Below are positions 61,801-64,000 of a stretch of DNA of 64,000 nucleotides, in pieces. Source of the stretch: Labyrinthula sp. Ha. Taxonomy: Eukaryota; Sar; Bigyra; Labyrinthulida; Labyrinthulaceae. The DNA lies in contig JAALGZ010000014.1 of assembly GCA_015227615.1 (NCBI GenBank), positions 1,201,573-1,265,572 on the forward strand, written 5' to 3'. The position numbers and the translations under genes are program-made. Numbering within the stretch: the first letter of the stretch is position 1; every line of letters starts with the position of its first letter. Under the pieces are notes generated by a model. It was given only the letters and a program-made list of their open reading frames with translations. It was not told the DNA's origin and searched no databases.

Positions 61801-64000
61801 CTTGCTAAACATATGATATTTTATGGTAAAATGACTATATGAAATAATCTTTTCTTTAAATTAGGTATTAACGAATAAATCTTTGTCTAATTTGTTACTA
61901 AAATTTTAAACTAGGTACTTTGTGCAACTGAAATAGCTGAATCGAACACCAATATTTTATGAAAAAATATTTTATGCTGATTTTATGGATACTAAAAGTA
62001 ATTTGAGGTGGCTTGGAAAAGAATTTGGCTAAGTTTTTACAGCGAAATTAAATTTTTTAGTGGCATCTGCACAAGTTCATTCTATTGGGAAAAGGATCAC
62101 TTTTATGCAGAAATTAGCTGTACAAGGGCACCATATGGAAATCAAAGTATGAAACTTGCTACAGATGTGATACTTTATGGTAAAATGGCTATATGAAACG
62201 ATTTTTTCTTAAAAATAATTATTAACGAATAAATCTTTGCCTAATTTGTTACTAAAATTTTGAACTACGTACTTTGTGCAACTGAAATAGCTGAATCGAA
62301 CACGAATATTTTTTTGAAAAAGTATTTTATGTTAATTTTATGGATACTAAAAGTAATTTAAAGTGAATTGGAAAAGAACTTGGCTAAGTTTTTACAGTGA
62401 AATCAAATTTTTTAGTGGCATCTGCACAAATGTCATTCTATTGGGAAAAGGATCACTTTTATGCAGAAATTAGCTATACAAGGGCACCATATGGAAATCA
62501 AAGTATGAAACTTGCTACAGATATGATACTTTATTTTAAAATGGCTATATGAAATGATTTTTTCTTAAAAATAAGTATTAACGAATAAATCTTTGTCTAA
62601 TTTGTTACTAAAATTTTAAACTAGGTACTTTGTGCAACTGAAATACCTGAATCGAACACGAATATTTTTTTGAAAAAATATTTTATGCTGATTTTATGGA
62701 TACTAAAAGTAATTTGAGGTGGCTTGGAAAAGAATTTGGCTAAGTTTTTACAGCGAAATTAAATTTTTTAGTGGCATCTGCACAAGTTCATTCTATTGGG
62801 AAAAGGATCACTTTTATGCAGAAATTAGCTGTACAAGGGCACCATATGGATATCAAAGTATGAAACTTGCTACAGATATGATACTTTATTTTAAAATGGC
62901 TATATGAAATGATTTTTTCTTAAAAATAAGTATTAACGAATAAATCTTTGTCTAATTTGTTACTAAAATTTTAAACTAGGTACTTTGTGCAACTGAAATA
63001 GCTGAATCGAACACCAATATTTTATGAAAAAATATTTTATGTTAATTTTATGGATACTAAAAGTAATTTAAAGTGAATTGGAAAAGAACTTGGTGAAGTT
63101 TTTATAGTGAAATCTAATTTTTTAGTGGCATCTGCACAAATGTCATTCTATTGGGAAAAGGATCACTTTTATGCAGAAATTAGCTGTACAAGGGCACCAT
63201 ATGGATACCAAAGTATGAAACTTGCTAAACATATGATATTTTATGGTAAAATGGCTATATGAAACGATTTTAGTCGAAAACAGGTATTAACGAATAAATC
63301 TTTGCCTAATTTGTTACTAAAATTTTAAACTAGGTACTTTGTGCAACTGAAATACCTGAATCGAACACGAATATTTTTTTGAAAAAATATTTTATGTTAA
63401 TTTTATGGATACTAAAAGTAATTTAAAGTGAATTGGAAAAGAATTTGGCTAAGTTTTTACAGTGAAATCAAATTTTTTAGTGGCATCTGCACAAATGTCA
63501 TTCTATTGGGAAAAGGATCACTTTTATGCAGAAATTAGCTGTACAAGGGCACCATATGGATATCAAAGTATGAAACTTGCTAAACATATGATATTTTATG
63601 GTAAAATGACTATATGAAATGATTTTTGTCGAAAACAGGTATTAACGAATAAATCTTTGCCTAATTTGTTACTAAAATTTTAAACTAGGTACTTTGTGCA
63701 AGTGAAATAGCTGAATCGAACACGAATATTTTTTGAAAAAATATTTTATGCTGATTTTATGGATACTAAAAGTAATTTGAGGTGGCTTGGAAAAGAATTT
63801 GGCTAAGTTTTTACAGTGAAATCAAATTTTTTAGTGGCATCTGCACAAATGTCATTCTATTGGGAAAAGGATCACTTTTATGCAGAAATTAGCTGTACAA
63901 GGGCACCATATGGATACCAAAGTATGAAACTTGCTAAACATATGATATTTTATGATAAAATGGCTATATGAAACGATTTTAGTCGAAAACAGGTATTAAC

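Larger units (their letters stand above)
16035..64000 (+). repeat. Satellite DNA array, ~355-bp monomer, about 135 head-to-tail copies
   Basis: The string TCACTTTTATGCAGAAATTAGCT recurs at 16091, 16447, 16802, 17157, 17512, 17868, 18224 and so on, giving steps of 355-356 (354-355 further right) to the end of the window. All copies have the same orientation, and no unrelated gene or mobile element interrupts them. The first copy is partial and diverged, as at the edge of an array; the right end is not reached. Each monomer has an AT-rich dyad, a variable middle, a nearly fixed core of about 60 bases (TGGCATCTGCACAAATGTCA through GAAATTAGCT) and a variable tail. About 355 bp is close to two nucleosome repeats. 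Short open frames of 62-70 codons occur in some copies but are not conserved. Function unknown; centromeric or heterochromatic satellite is the leading interpretation. Confidence 0.97.

Noticed and set aside
16689-62907. Open frames of 62-70 codons repeated in the satellite (starting MDTKSNF, sharing FYWEKDHFYAEIS)
   Set aside because: Only a minority of monomers keep the frame. Most have TAA at GGCTAAG, and several have TAG at CCATAGGG. Differences between copies are often amino-acid changing, the 62-codon versions start at GTG rather than ATG, and the one-base-shorter core variant shifts the frame. This is satellite sequence, not a gene family.
16035-64000. CRISPR-like array or prokaryotic origin
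   Set aside because: The repeat unit is the whole ~355-bp monomer with no short repeat/unique spacer alternation, and the neighbouring genes are eukaryotic.

Overview
The window looks like nuclear DNA of an AT-rich eukaryote, probably a unicellular or algal lineage. Evidence: standard stop codons with two long clean reading frames, one 29-nt GT-AG intron, eukaryote-only families (CPSF30, YTH, DCD, class 3 lipase with a FYVE-like finger), a Ty1/Copia LTR element and a very large satellite array. The CPSF30-YTH fusion is known from plants and apicomplexans, and DCD is best known from plants, so a plant-related or SAR-type protist fits. I cannot name the species.

Layout. 1-2,030: decayed sequence. 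Scraps of coding-like frame run from about 320 and 909, several with protein-kinase-like motifs, and a ~233-bp inverted-repeat DNA transposon (MITE) with an 8-9 bp target duplication sits inside. 2,031-4,243: an intact two-exon gene for a 727-aa protein with four CCCH zinc fingers, a YTH m6A-reader domain, a DCD-like domain and a KH-like domain. 4,244-7,191: mostly featureless AT-rich spacer, with a possible retroelement scrap near 5,055 and an unusually GC-rich, tRNA-like/structured island at about 5,557-5,870. 7,192-9,582: an intact 796-aa class 3 lipase with an N-terminal fibronectin type III domain and a C-terminal FYVE-like zinc finger. 10,216-15,583: a young Copia element (10,263-15,325, two LTRs identical by eye) nested in an older solo LTR of its own family.

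16,035-64,000 (three quarters of the window, open at the right end) is a head-to-tail satellite array with a ~355-bp monomer, about 135 copies. It has nested higher-order structure: a 4-monomer unit of ~1,419 bp at several places and a 12-monomer unit of ~4,257 bp at 35.7-44.1 kb. Every monomer carries an AT-rich dyad and a nearly invariant ~60-bp core, while the flanking segments come in a few interchangeable versions. The array could be a centromere or a heterochromatic block; the sequence alone cannot decide. The two host genes show no obvious functional link: one belongs to mRNA 3'-end processing and m6A reading, the other to lipid hydrolysis at membranes.
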